Below are positions 24,401 through 33,934 of a stretch of DNA of 64,000 nt, piece after piece. Numbering within the stretch: the first letter of the stretch is position 1; every line of letters begins with the position of its first letter. The stretch comes from Ischnura elegans (Eukaryota > Arthropoda > Insecta > Odonata > Coenagrionidae). Location: contig NC_060253.1 of NCBI RefSeq assembly GCF_921293095.1, positions 83,179,992-83,243,991 on the forward strand, read 5' to 3'. Under the pieces are notes generated by a model. The model was not told the DNA's origin. It did not search any database and was given only the letters and a program-made list of their open reading frames with translations. A program made the position numbers and the translations under genes.

Positions 24401-25622
24401 CAATGTAAAGGACCCGAGCTCTCGGTTGATGAAATGGAGAATCAAATTGGCGGAATACGATTTCGATGTGGTATACAAGAAGGGATCGGAGAATGCTAAT
24501 GCTGACGCGTTAAGTAGAATTTACTCTTTGGATGCTGAAGAGAAGACGGATGGTGTTGCCAATCCATGCGAGGAAAGAAAAAGAGAAATATTGAAGCAAT
24601 ATCATGATTCACCTCTTGGGGGACACACAGGAATGAATAAGACGTACAAACGAATCAAGCAGTATCATGCTTGGAAAGGAATGAAAAAGGACATAGAAGA
24701 ATACATTCAAAGATGCGAGAGTTGCCAAAAAAATAAAATCACTAGGAGGAAAACTAAGATGCCGTTGGAGATAACCACTACGCCTGAATGCGTGTTTGAA
24801 AAATGTAGCCTCGACATCGTGGGACCCCTACCCGTTACAGATGACGGAAGTTGGTATTTGCTCACTTTTCAAGACGAGCTGTCAAAGTTTATGGAAGCAA
24901 TCCCAGTAAAAGAACAGGATGCAACCACAGTGGCAAGAGCGTTTGTGGATAATATCATCTTGAAGTACGGTGTTCCTCAAACAATTTTAACTGACCAAGG
25001 CACTAATTTTCTAAGTGAAATATTCAGTAATACATGCCGATTACTAGGAATAAAAAAGTTGAAGACCTCAGCGTATCACCCAGAATCGAACGGAGCCCTA
25101 GAGCGAAGTCACAGAACTCTGATAGAGTTTTTACGTCATTTCATCTCGGATGACCAGACAAATTGGACAGAGTGGGTGAAGTACGCCATTTTTGTGTATA
25201 ACACTACACCGCATTGCGCAACGGGATTCTCTCCGCATGAGTTGATGTTCGGGAGAAAGGCTAACCTCCCAGGAATATTGCAAAAGGACCCCTCAGTTCC
25301 CTCGTACACGTATGACGACTACGTGAAGGAATTGCGGGATAGGATGCAAAGTAGTCACATGAGGGCCCGAGAAGTCTTACTAAAAGCAAAACAAAGAAGT
25401 AAGGAAATTTACGACAGGACTACTCACTTGGAGATATTTAAAGTGGGCGATAGGGTCCTGTTGCATGACGAAGCCGTTAGAAGGGGGCGTTCAAAGAAAT
25501 TATCTTCTCAGTGGATCGGTCCGTATGATGTCACAGGGGTGGACGGAGTGAATGTTACGATAAGGAGGAGAAGGGGGTCGGAGGTGAAAGTCCATGCCAA
25601 CCGGCTAAAGATATTCTTCTAA
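21432..25622 (+). CDS. gag-pol: Fused Gag-Pol polyprotein (1396 aa)
   Basis: This is the single polyprotein of the element. Residues 1-200 are a Gag capsid-like region. Two CCHC zinc knuckles follow (C214-C227 and C248-C261) for RNA packaging. The aspartic protease has its DTG at 333-335. Reverse transcriptase carries YLDD at 767-770. RNase H has its TDAS aspartate at 916. Integrase has the zinc motif H1058-H1065-C1095-C1098, the catalytic triad D1128, D1188 and E1224 (spacing x35 between the last two) and a GPY/F-like module near the C-terminus. The usual catalytic residues are all present and the frame is uninterrupted. Most errantiviruses separate gag and pol by a frameshift, so the fusion is notable. 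An in-frame 54-bp tandem duplication lies between protease and RT (residues about 514-549). ATG 21432 is the first start after the leader, and env begins 20 bases after the stop. Confidence 0.97.
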   Translation: MSVTTMTSSEGLDSRGTFCSISEAIKIVNKPFDGNKKELREFLENVDVVFELVNPIDHDKLLKFVKARITGDARSKILVRDHAHTWPQVRAILEENYATRRTLDYYACAMFNSKQGPTESIASWGNRIDSMQTELREAARRVSQEEEIAGALALVNHLAKACFVQGLANDRIQTIVRSKGEVILLPAAVEVALEEESAILSLKERGNMKGYFKCENCGKPGHSAQKCYLKGKVNMKEKEIKKVEGVKCFNCGRLGHFSRDCRRPRAKSSENGSPQPRQIMDDNSRSLNGKGDKSFRLSEVRTLSKGPSRCDVADTITFQSRESKRGILRLLIDTGADVSIIKMESLKGETRCWPEDYLLLRGITDKPIKTKGKAAILLEAKGKEMQHGFHLIEGADVRLEVDGILGRDFLNDLGAVIYCTQKRVYMRGLLMDFDSKESMEDVTKEIRKISIPSRSEVRVKIPTASTGVGVINKKEIKEGVFLASALTEGKMGECIGSILNISDEEQEVEISPVELESVDTDMKEIQCNVPDELESVDTDMKEIQCNVENNLSRKEVLRSCLRQEHLCDLEKRVITELCEEFADLFYLPGDKLSHTKTLSHEIPTPNLRGAINTRPYRLPESQKEEVKRQMEKMLEEGIIAPSKSAWNSPILVIPKKADVTGDKKWRIVVDFRKLNEESVGDAYPLPNITDILDQLGKARYFSTLDLASGFYQIPLDRKDQFKTAFSALGAHYEFQRVPMGLKGAPSTFQRLMNTVLSGLQGLHCYVYLDDIVVHGDSLVTHNQRLREVFQRLREHNLKLQPEKCEFLRKEVNYLGHVISETGVKPNPSTVEKVKNFPRPDKVKRLKEFLGLAGYYRRFIPGFGLIAKPLHDLLKKDAEYEWKDEQEDAFKKLKNLLITEPVLQYPDFSRPFILTTDASNYALGAILSQGIIGQDPPVAYASRTLGKAEVNYSATEKEMLAIVWGVKYFRPYLYGKRFTVVTDHKPLTWVFNVKDPSSRLMKWRIKLAEYDFDVVYKKGSENANADALSRIYSLDAEEKTDGVANPCEERKREILKQYHDSPLGGHTGMNKTYKRIKQYHAWKGMKKDIEEYIQRCESCQKNKITRRKTKMPLEITTTPECVFEKCSLDIVGPLPVTDDGSWYLLTFQDELSKFMEAIPVKEQDATTVARAFVDNIILKYGVPQTILTDQGTNFLSEIFSNTCRLLGIKKLKTSAYHPESNGALERSHRTLIEFLRHFISDDQTNWTEWVKYAIFVYNTTPHCATGFSPHELMFGRKANLPGILQKDPSVPSYTYDDYVKELRDRMQSSHMRAREVLLKAKQRSKEIYDRTTHLEIFKVGDRVLLHDEAVRRGRSKKLSSQWIGPYDVTGVDGVNVTIRRRRGSEVKVHANRLKIFF
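22971..23078 (+). repeat. In-frame 54-bp tandem duplication in gag-pol
   Basis: Two copies of an 18-codon unit starting ELESVDTDMKEIQCNV sit in tandem in the linker between protease and reverse transcriptase. The shared part shows no difference, so the duplication is recent. Confidence 0.9.
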
Positions 25623-25642
25623 TCTTCCGCAGGATCCTAAAA

Positions 25643-27649
25643 ATGGAGATGGGAGCCTGCATCTTCCTCTGTTTGAGTCTCGCGACCATCGGAAAGGGGG
25701 AAGACCACAGAATAGAAGAGTACAAACAATCACCTGGGCTGTATTACGATTCACAAGGAGAGGCGGAAATGTATAGTAGTGAATGGAAATTAGTCACCTA
25801 CGTAAATGTCACTCAACTGGAAGAAAACTTGGCCGTAGTAAATACTTATGCTTCGTTAACTGACGACTTCTGCAGGAAATATCAGAATGCTTCGTGGATT
25901 CATCTGACTGGGTGCCGAACTACGTTTCATGGACTGAGAAATGATTTGAATAGAATTTATAAACTAAAGGACATAATGGAGCAGTTAACTTCCCGTTCGA
26001 GATCTCCTGATAGGCGAAGAAGAGGCCTTTTTAATTTTATAGGGGAAGTAAGTAAAGTTCTTTTTGGGACCCTGGATGACGCAGATGCATTGTACTATAC
26101 AGGGCAAATAGGTAACCTGGAAGCTGAAAATAAGGACCTTCTAACTATTGTGAAGAAACAAGTAACTCTCATGAAATCCACTATTTCAGCTGTCAATCAG
26201 TCATTAATAGACGTCGAGGGAAATGAGAAAATACTTTCTGAAGGATTGAGAAGGTTAGAAAATTATATTGATAAAACAACGGGAGAACTGATTGATCATA
26301 CAAAGTATATTATTTTGGTCTTATCAGGGAACGAACATGTCCAACAGTTAAGTCAAGCCATCGGAGAACTCTCCTATCAGTATACTGTTGTGATAGACTC
26401 ACTAATAAACGCGCAAAAGGGAGTGCTGCAGCCACAAATTATTAGCCCAGAAGAAATAATGACTATGTTTGACAAGCACAAGGCAGACATTCCTAAAGAC
26501 CTAACCCTACCTTTCCCTCAAAGTGTGGCTTACCGAAGTAAACTTCTCAAAATGCTAGAGCTGGATGTATTTCTATCTAATCACGTATTGGGATATGTTA
26601 TTTCAATTCCCTTGAGTAACTTAGTAAGATTTAATGTGTACCATGTAATACCATTACCTATTAAGATTAACGGCACGTCAATGAAGTTTATTTTTATCCA
26701 GCCGGAGAGAGAGTATCTGCTGCTAGATAAAAGTGGGAGATATGTAACAAAACTTTCCAGAGAAGATTTTGCTGATTGTAAATTGGTGAGTGCAAATGCA
26801 CGATTGTGTAAGCAAACATGCCCACTAAGACTTGTGCACGTGCTTGATGATTGTGAAACTCAGTTGCTTCTATCAGCTTCCTCAATACCATTAAATTGTG
26901 ATCGAAGAATTGTGTCGTTAGAAAAAACATTCTGGACTCGTTTAGGATCGAGGGAGTGGTTATTTGTTTCTCCAGGACCTGAAAAGGTCACCGTGCTATG
27001 TAAGGGTGATGACCCTTACGACGTTACCATAAGTGGCACAGGAAAATTAATGTTTAATGACTATTGCAAAGGTTATAGCACTGGTGCTATTCTCCAGGGT
27101 GATATAAACCTTAAATATAATAATTCCAAGGATGATGTAATACCTCCTCTTTCATTGACCTTTGATTGCTGTTTATCGGAGGAGAATTTAGTATCTCTTG
27201 CGAGATTAAAATTAAACTTGCCGTTTTCGCCTTTGATTCGGCATTTGGATGACTTAAAATATGCTAGTGTAAAGGTCTCGGAGGTGGAGCAATTAATTGA
27301 AAAGGAGAGTTGGGACCAAGCTCACATCTATGAGCACAAGAAAATTTCTACATTTACTTATGTATCTTTGATTCTCATATTACTTGTAATGATTTATTGT
27401 TGTTGTTGTAAATGTTGTTTAAAAGGGTTGATCCCGTATTCAGATGACAGGGGACGCCGTGAATGTAAAGATTTATGTATAATCTTTAAGCCAAAAATTG
27501 TTAGTAAGGTGCATACATCTACGGAACAAATGCATCAAAGTCCACCATCTGATACGGTAAATCTACCGCTGGTACCCCTTCCGGGTTCAAGCCAGCAATT
27601 AGTATCGAGAACGGGTGGTAGCAATACGCCACAATCGGGAAAACGTTAG
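25643..27649 (+). CDS. env: Envelope glycoprotein, errantivirus / baculovirus-F-like (668 aa)
   Basis: This is a class I-type membrane fusion glycoprotein expected on the cell surface and virion. An N-terminal hydrophobic signal covers about residues 3-17. A furin-type RRRR cleavage site lies at 124-127, followed directly by a glycine-rich hydrophobic fusion-peptide-like segment (from G128, GLFNFIGEV). A helical coiled-coil-like region follows. A membrane span lies around 570-590, followed by a cysteine cluster and a cytoplasmic tail of about 75 residues. Several N-x-S/T sites are present in the ectodomain. The layout matches errantivirus Env proteins related to baculovirus F. Env starts 20 bases after gag-pol in another frame. 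In relatives it is expressed from a spliced RNA, and the splice sites here were not determined. The ORF is intact with no stop or frameshift. Confidence 0.92.
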   Translation: MEMGACIFLCLSLATIGKGEDHRIEEYKQSPGLYYDSQGEAEMYSSEWKLVTYVNVTQLEENLAVVNTYASLTDDFCRKYQNASWIHLTGCRTTFHGLRNDLNRIYKLKDIMEQLTSRSRSPDRRRRGLFNFIGEVSKVLFGTLDDADALYYTGQIGNLEAENKDLLTIVKKQVTLMKSTISAVNQSLIDVEGNEKILSEGLRRLENYIDKTTGELIDHTKYIILVLSGNEHVQQLSQAIGELSYQYTVVIDSLINAQKGVLQPQIISPEEIMTMFDKHKADIPKDLTLPFPQSVAYRSKLLKMLELDVFLSNHVLGYVISIPLSNLVRFNVYHVIPLPIKINGTSMKFIFIQPEREYLLLDKSGRYVTKLSREDFADCKLVSANARLCKQTCPLRLVHVLDDCETQLLLSASSIPLNCDRRIVSLEKTFWTRLGSREWLFVSPGPEKVTVLCKGDDPYDVTISGTGKLMFNDYCKGYSTGAILQGDINLKYNNSKDDVIPPLSLTFDCCLSEENLVSLARLKLNLPFSPLIRHLDDLKYASVKVSEVEQLIEKESWDQAHIYEHKKISTFTYVSLILILLVMIYCCCCKCCLKGLIPYSDDRGRRECKDLCIIFKPKIVSKVHTSTEQMHQSPPSDTVNLPLVPLPGSSQQLVSRTGGSNTPQSGKR

Positions 27650-27791
27650 TGCTTTAACTGTGTGTATTTTTTTTTCACTTTTGTATCAGAGACTCCAGCA
27701 TTCATGTTTTTTTTTGTGTGTAACATGTATGTATATCTGCTTGGCATGTGTGCAGTTTGTCGAGAGAATCGTGTGGAAGATTCTCTCTGGT

Positions 27792-27803
27792 AAAAGGGGG
27801 AGG
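27792..27803 (+). other. Polypurine tract
   Basis: AAAAGGGGGAGG directly precedes the 3' LTR, as required to prime plus-strand DNA synthesis. Confidence 0.85.
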
Positions 27804-28172
27804 TGTTGCATGCACCCCCACATGGCCCTGCTTCTGGTCATGCCTGCCTTTGGGGGGCGGTGGGCTGTTATCAACATCATGATGAAGAGCAGAGCCCTTT
27901 GGCCTTTTTATCTACGCAAGAGGAGGATGTGTCGGCAGTTCTCTCCAGAGAGAGGAGTCGGCCGGGCAGGATCTCTCCGGCGTCTCGACGAGCTGGAGTA
28001 ATTAGAGGGGACTTGTATTTTACTCTCAATAAATACCCTCACTAGTATCCAGCGGGAATTTTATTCATATTTTCCCCGATTCTCGACCACACCCGCGAGT
28101 CAGGAGGCAGCCACTCGACTCTTGCGACTCGCGATTGTCGTTACGTCCCGGCGAAGGCGTCGGGATGCGACA
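27804..28172 (+). repeat. 3' LTR
   Basis: 369 bp, no difference from the 5' LTR found by eye. AATAAA is at 28028-28033. The GCGT target duplicate follows immediately. Confidence 0.95.
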
Positions 28173-28176
28173 GCGT

Positions 28177-28780
28177 CCATCTTTAATTTTCTCGTTATTC
28201 GAGTCGCTCCGGTCTGTCCACCCTCCCTAATTGAACTTCCATATTCAATTCGCAGTGAAACCTATTTGATTCCGTTCCATCTGTAATTACCATTCTCTTC
28301 TTTCCTGTTTATCGTTTGCCTGCCTTTGCTATAGGAACGAATATTACAACAGAGGATTCTCAAGTGCGCCGCTAGAATTTTTGTCGCTTTACGAGCTTTA
28401 ACATAAAATTTCAAAATCGCCACTCGCGGCGCTACCAGTCATCGATTTCCACTTTTCACGAGGAAATACAAGGCAGTAGTGCGTAAAAGAGCCAATAAAT
28501 CATGTAATTCACACATTTTACGCATTAAAGGCGATCTTGAACTAAAATAGACCACTTCCACTGCGGTTAATGCCGAATGTCACACTGAACAAGAAACGCT
28601 GCCTAGTGGCGCCGCCGAATAAAATGCGCACGAAACGGCAACAGATATAAAACTCAAGCGCCATATTCTGGGCCTTCGTTAATGGAGCCTCCTTGGCTAT
28701 AGGGGAGCGTGGCCTAGTCTGCAGTGATGGTTGAACTGCAATGATTCAGGCTTAACATACAATTGAATTGTACGGTGTCT
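28177..28780. other. Non-coding spacer
   Basis: No gene is supported. CGCCGCTAG / TAGTGGCGCCG motifs recur near 28366 and 28606, as in dispersed repeats. Confidence 0.3.
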
Positions 28781-28784
28781 TGGA

Positions 28785-29127
28785 GTGTAGGTCTTTAAGA
28801 ATTCAATGCAATTTTTTAAACCAACGTTTCGATTTATTTTTGTACCTTCATCAGGGCTTCATGGAATGCTCTCGGGATCGCCACCGGGTGAGGAACTGCA
28901 TAATTGCCGACGTTTCCATATCCGACTCGGCCATCGTCCTCAGGGCTGTGAGTCACTCAAAAAAAACCTGATGAAGAATAAACCTTTCTTCTTCATCAGG
29001 GCTCTTTTGCAATGAATGTGATTTATTTAAAATATGTTGTTTCAAAAACCTGATGAAGCTATGAAAATATACCGAAAGGTTGGCTAAAGAATTCGCATTT
29101 AATTCTTGAAAGCCTACACTCCGAAAC
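28785..29127. mobile_element. Inverted pair of Penelope-like termini with hammerhead-like cores
   Basis: The minus strand of 28785-28860 and the plus strand of 29048-29127 are about 75-bp homologues. Each starts CCTGATGAAG, continues to CGAAA(C/G)GTTGG and ends at CCTACACTCC. The CTGATGA...GAAA spacing resembles the hammerhead ribozyme core found at the ends of Penelope-like retroelements. A third candidate core (CTGAGGA...GAAAC) lies on the minus strand at 28943-28912. Stem II pairing is weak in all three, so activity is doubtful. No reverse transcriptase is present. Confidence 0.45.
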
Positions 29128-29354
29128 ATGAAACAACGTCGAAAATTTATGTCAAAAACTAAAAAAAAGGCAAAGGATAACACTCATTGAATTTTATGTT
29201 GAACATCATGAATCACACGACCATTTTTGTCCGCGATTGCTCCATTAATGGTAGAAATAAGTGTTTCACACAATCATTTTCCGCGATAGCTCGAGGGATG
29301 GGAATCCCATCCCTTTTCGCATTACTCAGCGCGTCCCTTTTTTAATCGCTGAAA

Positions 29355-29392
29355 CCAAGGTGCGTATAATAGGCCTATTATACGCACCTTGG
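29355..29392. repeat. Perfect 38-bp palindrome flanked by direct repeats
   Basis: CCAAGGTGCGTATAATAGG is followed with no loop by its exact complement. CTGAAA occurs directly before and after the palindrome, like a short target duplication. Confidence 0.9.
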
Positions 29393-29609
29393 CTGAAACC
29401 ATCCACGGTGCCGTCTTTCATCCAATCAGAACGCCCGGCGGTTACAGCGATAGTAGCGCGACGCTTGCCTTTTATGTGAATGAGAGTTGTAAATACGGTA
29501 AGTGACGGTTTAAGCGATGGTAAAAGGGACGGTGGGAATGAACGTTTGATTCAGAAAATGATGGGTCAAGCGATCACTCCTTTGGTCCCTGAAAACCTAT
29601 CGTTGGATG

Positions 29610-30302
29610 CAGTGGCGGAACTGGGAATATGCTTTGGGGGGATTGGATGGCCACCCCCTCCCCTCCAGGCATTGGGGGGTCCGGGAAAATTTTTGAAAAC
29701 TGGCATGCCTGGAAATGCATTTTACATAATTTTGGCACTAAAGATTTAACTTTAAGCGGATGCAGTTATTACATGTCAAAACTTTTCTATGAGGCTTTGG
29801 GGGACCTATCCCCTTAAGGCCGCTTTACACGGTGAATGATCACGCGAAGATCCTTCGAAACATCTGTGCAAAGGCCGCTTTAGACGGTGAATTTTCATTC
29901 GAAAGATCACTTGAATGAAATGCATTCGCTGGTACCGCTATACACGGTGAATGATTTCGGCAAATTTTCTGCGCAGACCTAATGCGCACTGGTACGACTA
30001 TCGGAAGTGTATTTCGATTCTAGTGATATTTCTGACCGTTTCTGACCACATTGACCACATGATTCGTTTTCGAACTTACAGTCGACGGAATGCTTCGTTT
30101 ACATGTGCGCTTCAATATAATTTTGTTTTGCTTTGACTTTCGGTGGGGTATGACGTACTAAGTAATGAAAGGTATTAGAACGGTACGAAATGATAGCGGA
30201 AAACCACTTTAATAAATCGTTTGTTTTGTGATCCTGTAACGAAGTACATAATAAGTTGTTTTCGCTGCAGAGCAATTTTGTAAAGCGGCCTTTACGCCAC
30301 TG
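29610..30302. mobile_element. hAT-type MITE interrupted by another MITE
   Basis: The left end is CAGTGGCGGAACTG and the right end CGCCACTG. Flanking 8-mers GTTGGATG and GTTGGAAC agree at six positions. It is a relative of 52867-53116. Removing the insertion 29817-30291 plus one TTA leaves about 215 bp. Confidence 0.7.
29817..30291. mobile_element. Harbinger-type MITE, 475 bp (AGGCCGCTTTACA)
   Basis: Ends AGGCCGCTTTACA and TGTAAAGCGGCCT are flanked by TTA (29814-29816 and 30292-30294), inside the hAT MITE. Internal copies of the terminus (about 29873 and 29933) suggest repeated self-duplication. Confidence 0.8.
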
Positions 30303-30310
30303 GTTGGAAC

Positions 30311-32106
30311 TGCCACTATAATGATCGAAAAAATGATCGTTTGATTCGGGTTTCATGCGCTTAATGATTTATTTGGGCTCACTGATACAAGAGATTATAG
30401 TTTTATCCACCTGAAGTCGACTAATCATTGAAAATGCTCATGCAACTGACATATTGAGCTTTTAATAACAATCATCGCCGTAAGTATCATGTCGTCAGCC
30501 GCAATCTTGTCAATGTGAAAGTATTGAATAATGTTTTCGCTTGCTTATTTTCTCTGAGTGCCCCTCACCTTTTCATTGTGGTCTAACATTGAGGGGGTAA
30601 CATGTTAAAGTCAGTGAAAACTTCTCCACCCTCCCTTTCCTCTTTTCACGCAGAGTAACGCTTCACGCTCTGGATATGACGATACTTGCCTACGAGATCG
30701 TTTTACTATGCGGTATGCCGTGTGCAAGAAGACTCTCGGTAAAAGGTGCTTTTGAAGGAAACGTCGCGGTCAGACAAAGTGAAGCCTATCGAATTCTTCG
30801 AGGTTAATCGACTTATTTCGAACAATTGAATCGGCGTCAAAAAATAACTTTTTTACGTATTACTTTTAATCAAACGTGAACGTAACAATTTTTGAGGAAT
30901 ACGTAAAACATTTTTAAAACGATCCCATTAAAATCATTGGAATTTTTCGTTTGTATGTATCGAAAAAATACATTTTTTATATTTGAAGCTGTCTCGGGCC
31001 AGTTGTAAGTTAAAGGAGAGAAAAGTAAGTTAAAGAAGGGAAAAATGTATGATAATTTGTTTAAGGTAAGATAATATAAATTTTATCAATCCGGTGAGAT
31101 AAAGTTTTAGCATAATTAATAAGAGAAAAAGTAAAGCAAAGTTTTTCATTTTGTTCATTTAAAGAAAAACTGTTGGACTCATAACTATTAACCACCAATT
31201 GAATTCTTTATCGACACATTTGAAGCTAAAAGACTCAAAGCTACTATTTCGTCCATTTCGCTGTAATTTTTTCAAACCAAACCTTTATTATAGTTATTCC
31301 CATATTTATCACGGTCTCTCTTGCTAATTAGTAATATTTGGTACAACGGTGATTAAACAATCCTCCCCTCTGTCGTCATTATAAAAGAGTGAGCATAAAA
31401 AAAACTTGCCCACTTTGGTCGTCACGTTACTATTTTAAAGAAGCTTCCCTTCAGGTGGCGTGATATTTAATAGTCGAACACGTATATTTATGAATAAATT
31501 CCAGAAAAGTATTAAAAAATTCTTGTGTTACAAATGCTATGGTGGTTTCATTTCAAATAAATGCTCCCCACCCCAAGAAAATTTGACATAATGTGAAAAC
31601 TGGGCAATCATTTGTATTCAAGTATAGCACTTTCACTTACGTGAGTGTTGGTTTGTAAAGGTGAAGGAAGAGATCACCCGGGATTAAGCCACATGCATGT
31701 GTGTTTTCTCACAATCAGGTTAGACCAAAATTACCTGGTTCACTGTTCTATCATTATTAGAACTGAAGCTACAGCAGTTTATGTTATGGGTGTTGGCCTA
31801 ATTTTCCGCACATTTTTAGAACTTCAAGTGGCCATTACTCTTAATATACTCGTGACAAAATTCTGTAATTTTGTATTTTTCATTCTCTTGTCATGTGTAA
31901 TGAACACACCAAATTTCATGAAAATCGAAGAGGATCAGGTTGAAAATTGTACTTTTCTGTGTTGATTTGAAATGGAATGACCCAGGTGAGGAGGAGCAGT
32001 CCCTCTCCCCGTGCCACTTTGCACTAGGACGATTTTCATGTTAAGGAATGTCAGAAAGCTTCAGCCGAACCGGAAGCCCGAAGTTCAGCAGACAAGCGCT
32101 CTACCG
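30311..32106. other. Non-coding stretch, nothing recognised
   Basis: AT-rich. The longest frame (31645-31965, plus) has hydrophobic low-information content and no domain. Confidence 0.3.
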
Positions 32107-32134
32107 AGGAAGTTGGAATATACTCCAACTTCCT
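32107..32134. repeat. Short hairpin
   Basis: AGGAAGTTGGA, six-base loop, exact complement. Confidence 0.8.
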
Positions 32135-32302
32135 TACGCTCTGCTCACTAGAGTTCATTTCAAATATGGTTGCGACTGAGAGGCAGACCCAAGTTTTGGG
32201 GAGGTGGGGGCGGAGGGCACGTGACTTCCTGAAAACCAACCAAAATGCGAAAGGCGAAGCCTAGCCTCCGGTAATTTCAGTCGCTTTCAGACCTCGGTGG
32301 TG

Positions 32303-32385
32303 TTCGTGAAATGTTCTCGGGATCGCCATCGGGTCAGGAACTGCATGACTCACAATCAGTGGCGATCCCGAGAACATTTCACGAA
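32303..32385. repeat. Perfect 26-bp stem hairpin with a 31-base loop
   Basis: The left arm contains CTCGGGATCGCCA and the right arm its full complement. The left arm and loop (CTCGGGATCGCCATCGGGTC, then AGGAACTGCAT) are shared with 28871-28901 in the Penelope-like block. Confidence 0.85.
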
Positions 32386-32594
32386 GTCTATTCGCCGGGA
32401 AAGCACTAAATCTTTCCCCCGTGGTGTTTGCTTCGTGGATAAGATTGCTGTGTTGCCAAGTGGGAAGTGGGTTTTTGACACAGTCTTTCGTTTCCACGCA
32501 CGGAGAAGTCTTTTGAGAAAATATGGCAACCGGATCAATTGTTGACGAGTTCACTTTATGGAAATTCATTGTAATAATAAGATACAAACAGCTG

Positions 32595-32748
32595 ATGCAG
32601 TTTTCCAGTTTCTATTTTATTCGCTGAACCGGTTTTTAAGGTTTACACATCATAATCGAGAGCCGTCTCAAGCGCTGATAATGACGTGTAAACGTTTAAA
32701 CCGGTCGATCGAATAAAATAGTGTGGAAAATTATTACTGCACTTCATA
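32595..32748. repeat. Imperfect fold-back, about 55-bp arms
   Basis: Arms near 32598-32652 and 32681-32741 pair through TTTTATTCG/CGAATAAAA and GTTTACAC/GTGTAAAC, with AACCGGT in each. Confidence 0.65.
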
Positions 32749-33934
32749 TTTTATTTAAACATTGCAACGCCCACCTCTCTCTCCCCCATCCCAAATCCCT
32801 ATTGTCACATGTCCTACCTCGTGCCACGACACAACTCCAAGCATTCCGATCTTGCACGACTGGATCAGTCCCAAAGATATTTGAAAAATATGATACGAAA
32901 CTATGCCCCCCCCGAAAAATATACTCGTAGTATGGTACAGGGCCGGACTGGCACCCCTAAAAGGGCGCTGCCTTCAACTTAAAAAAGGGCGCAATCCGAC
33001 GGTAGGGCCATGGGATATTGTTTTGAAATTCACAAAGTAAAATTTGAAAAAAAAAATATGGTAAGTATTTTTTCAAGAATGGTTTCAAAAAAGCTATTTA
33101 ACTATTACAACGTGTATGTGATAGAAGGTACACTAATTTAACAAACAAATATTCCAAATGTTCATGTGTAATTGGCTTCCACTTTAGATGGATATTTTCT
33201 AAATATTGTATACTATGGTAAGTAGAAATGTTTTTGGGTGAATGGTTGAAGGGAAATCTCGCCCAGGAAGACCAATAAGTAAGTAATTTGAGCAGATACA
33301 GGAGGACACAAGTGAGAAGAATATCAGAGAACTGAAGGAACTACGTCTGAGTTTTACCTTGCAAGCCACTTTGAGAGGTGTTTGGGAAGGGGGTGAAACA
33401 TCGCCATAATGACCAGAGGATTACAATTTACTTCCACGAAAACGCCTTACTCAATATTTGCGCTACATATGGCGCTGGGGTTAATGTACTTGTATATCTT
33501 ACTTATGAAGGCAATGTGCCTTTGAAGCTAAAACATGTTAGAAATGCTATAATAAAACTTTTTTATAGGAAATTTCAGAAACATGCATTGAGGAATACAT
33601 AAGTTAATAAGTTACACTATCAGTCAACTAGCGTATTTCTTAGTCCAGACCCTGTCGTTATAGTATTTTAACGATCGCGAAAAAAAGGCATTCTAAATTT
33701 ACTATCTTTACTAAATACTAAAGTCTATCTTTACTAAGAGATAAGACTCTTATTTTATTTTTCTGATGTAATCCGCTTTAGTATGTTGGCGATCATAAGT
33801 ATTGCTGACTAGGTCGTAGAATAAATTTCTCTGGAATTTACGTAAAAGTTTTAGTCTAGTTTTCATTCTACACTCTGGCAGGGAAAGCTAGCTTGGGAGA
33901 GGGAGATATGGAGGACTGTACTAAATCAATCTTA
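32749..33934. other. Non-coding stretch, nothing recognised
   Basis: Only short frames. GGGCCGGACTGGC near 32941 looks like the degraded end of a repeat. No gene supported. Confidence 0.3.

Larger units (their letters stand above)
20690..28172 (+). mobile_element. Complete errantivirus-like Gypsy/Metaviridae element with env
   Basis: This 7483-bp element is bounded by 369-bp direct LTRs beginning TGTTGC and ending GCGACA. It is flanked by a 4-bp duplication GCGT (20686-20689 and 28173-28176). In order it holds the 5' LTR, a primer-binding site, a leader with two 60-bp units, fused gag-pol, env, a purine tract and the 3' LTR. The LTRs read as identical and both ORFs are open, so the insertion is recent and potentially active. 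The domain order protease-RT-RNase H-integrase marks the Gypsy superfamily, and the baculovirus-F-like Env places it with insect errantiviruses. Unlike gypsy itself, gag and pol are one frame with no programmed shift. Confidence 0.95.

Noticed and set aside
28806..29015. ORFs sharing a 'CSRDRHRVRNC' type word with 32297-32545
   Set aside because: The shared peptide comes from a shared DNA repeat (CTCGGGATCGCCA region), not from a conserved protein.
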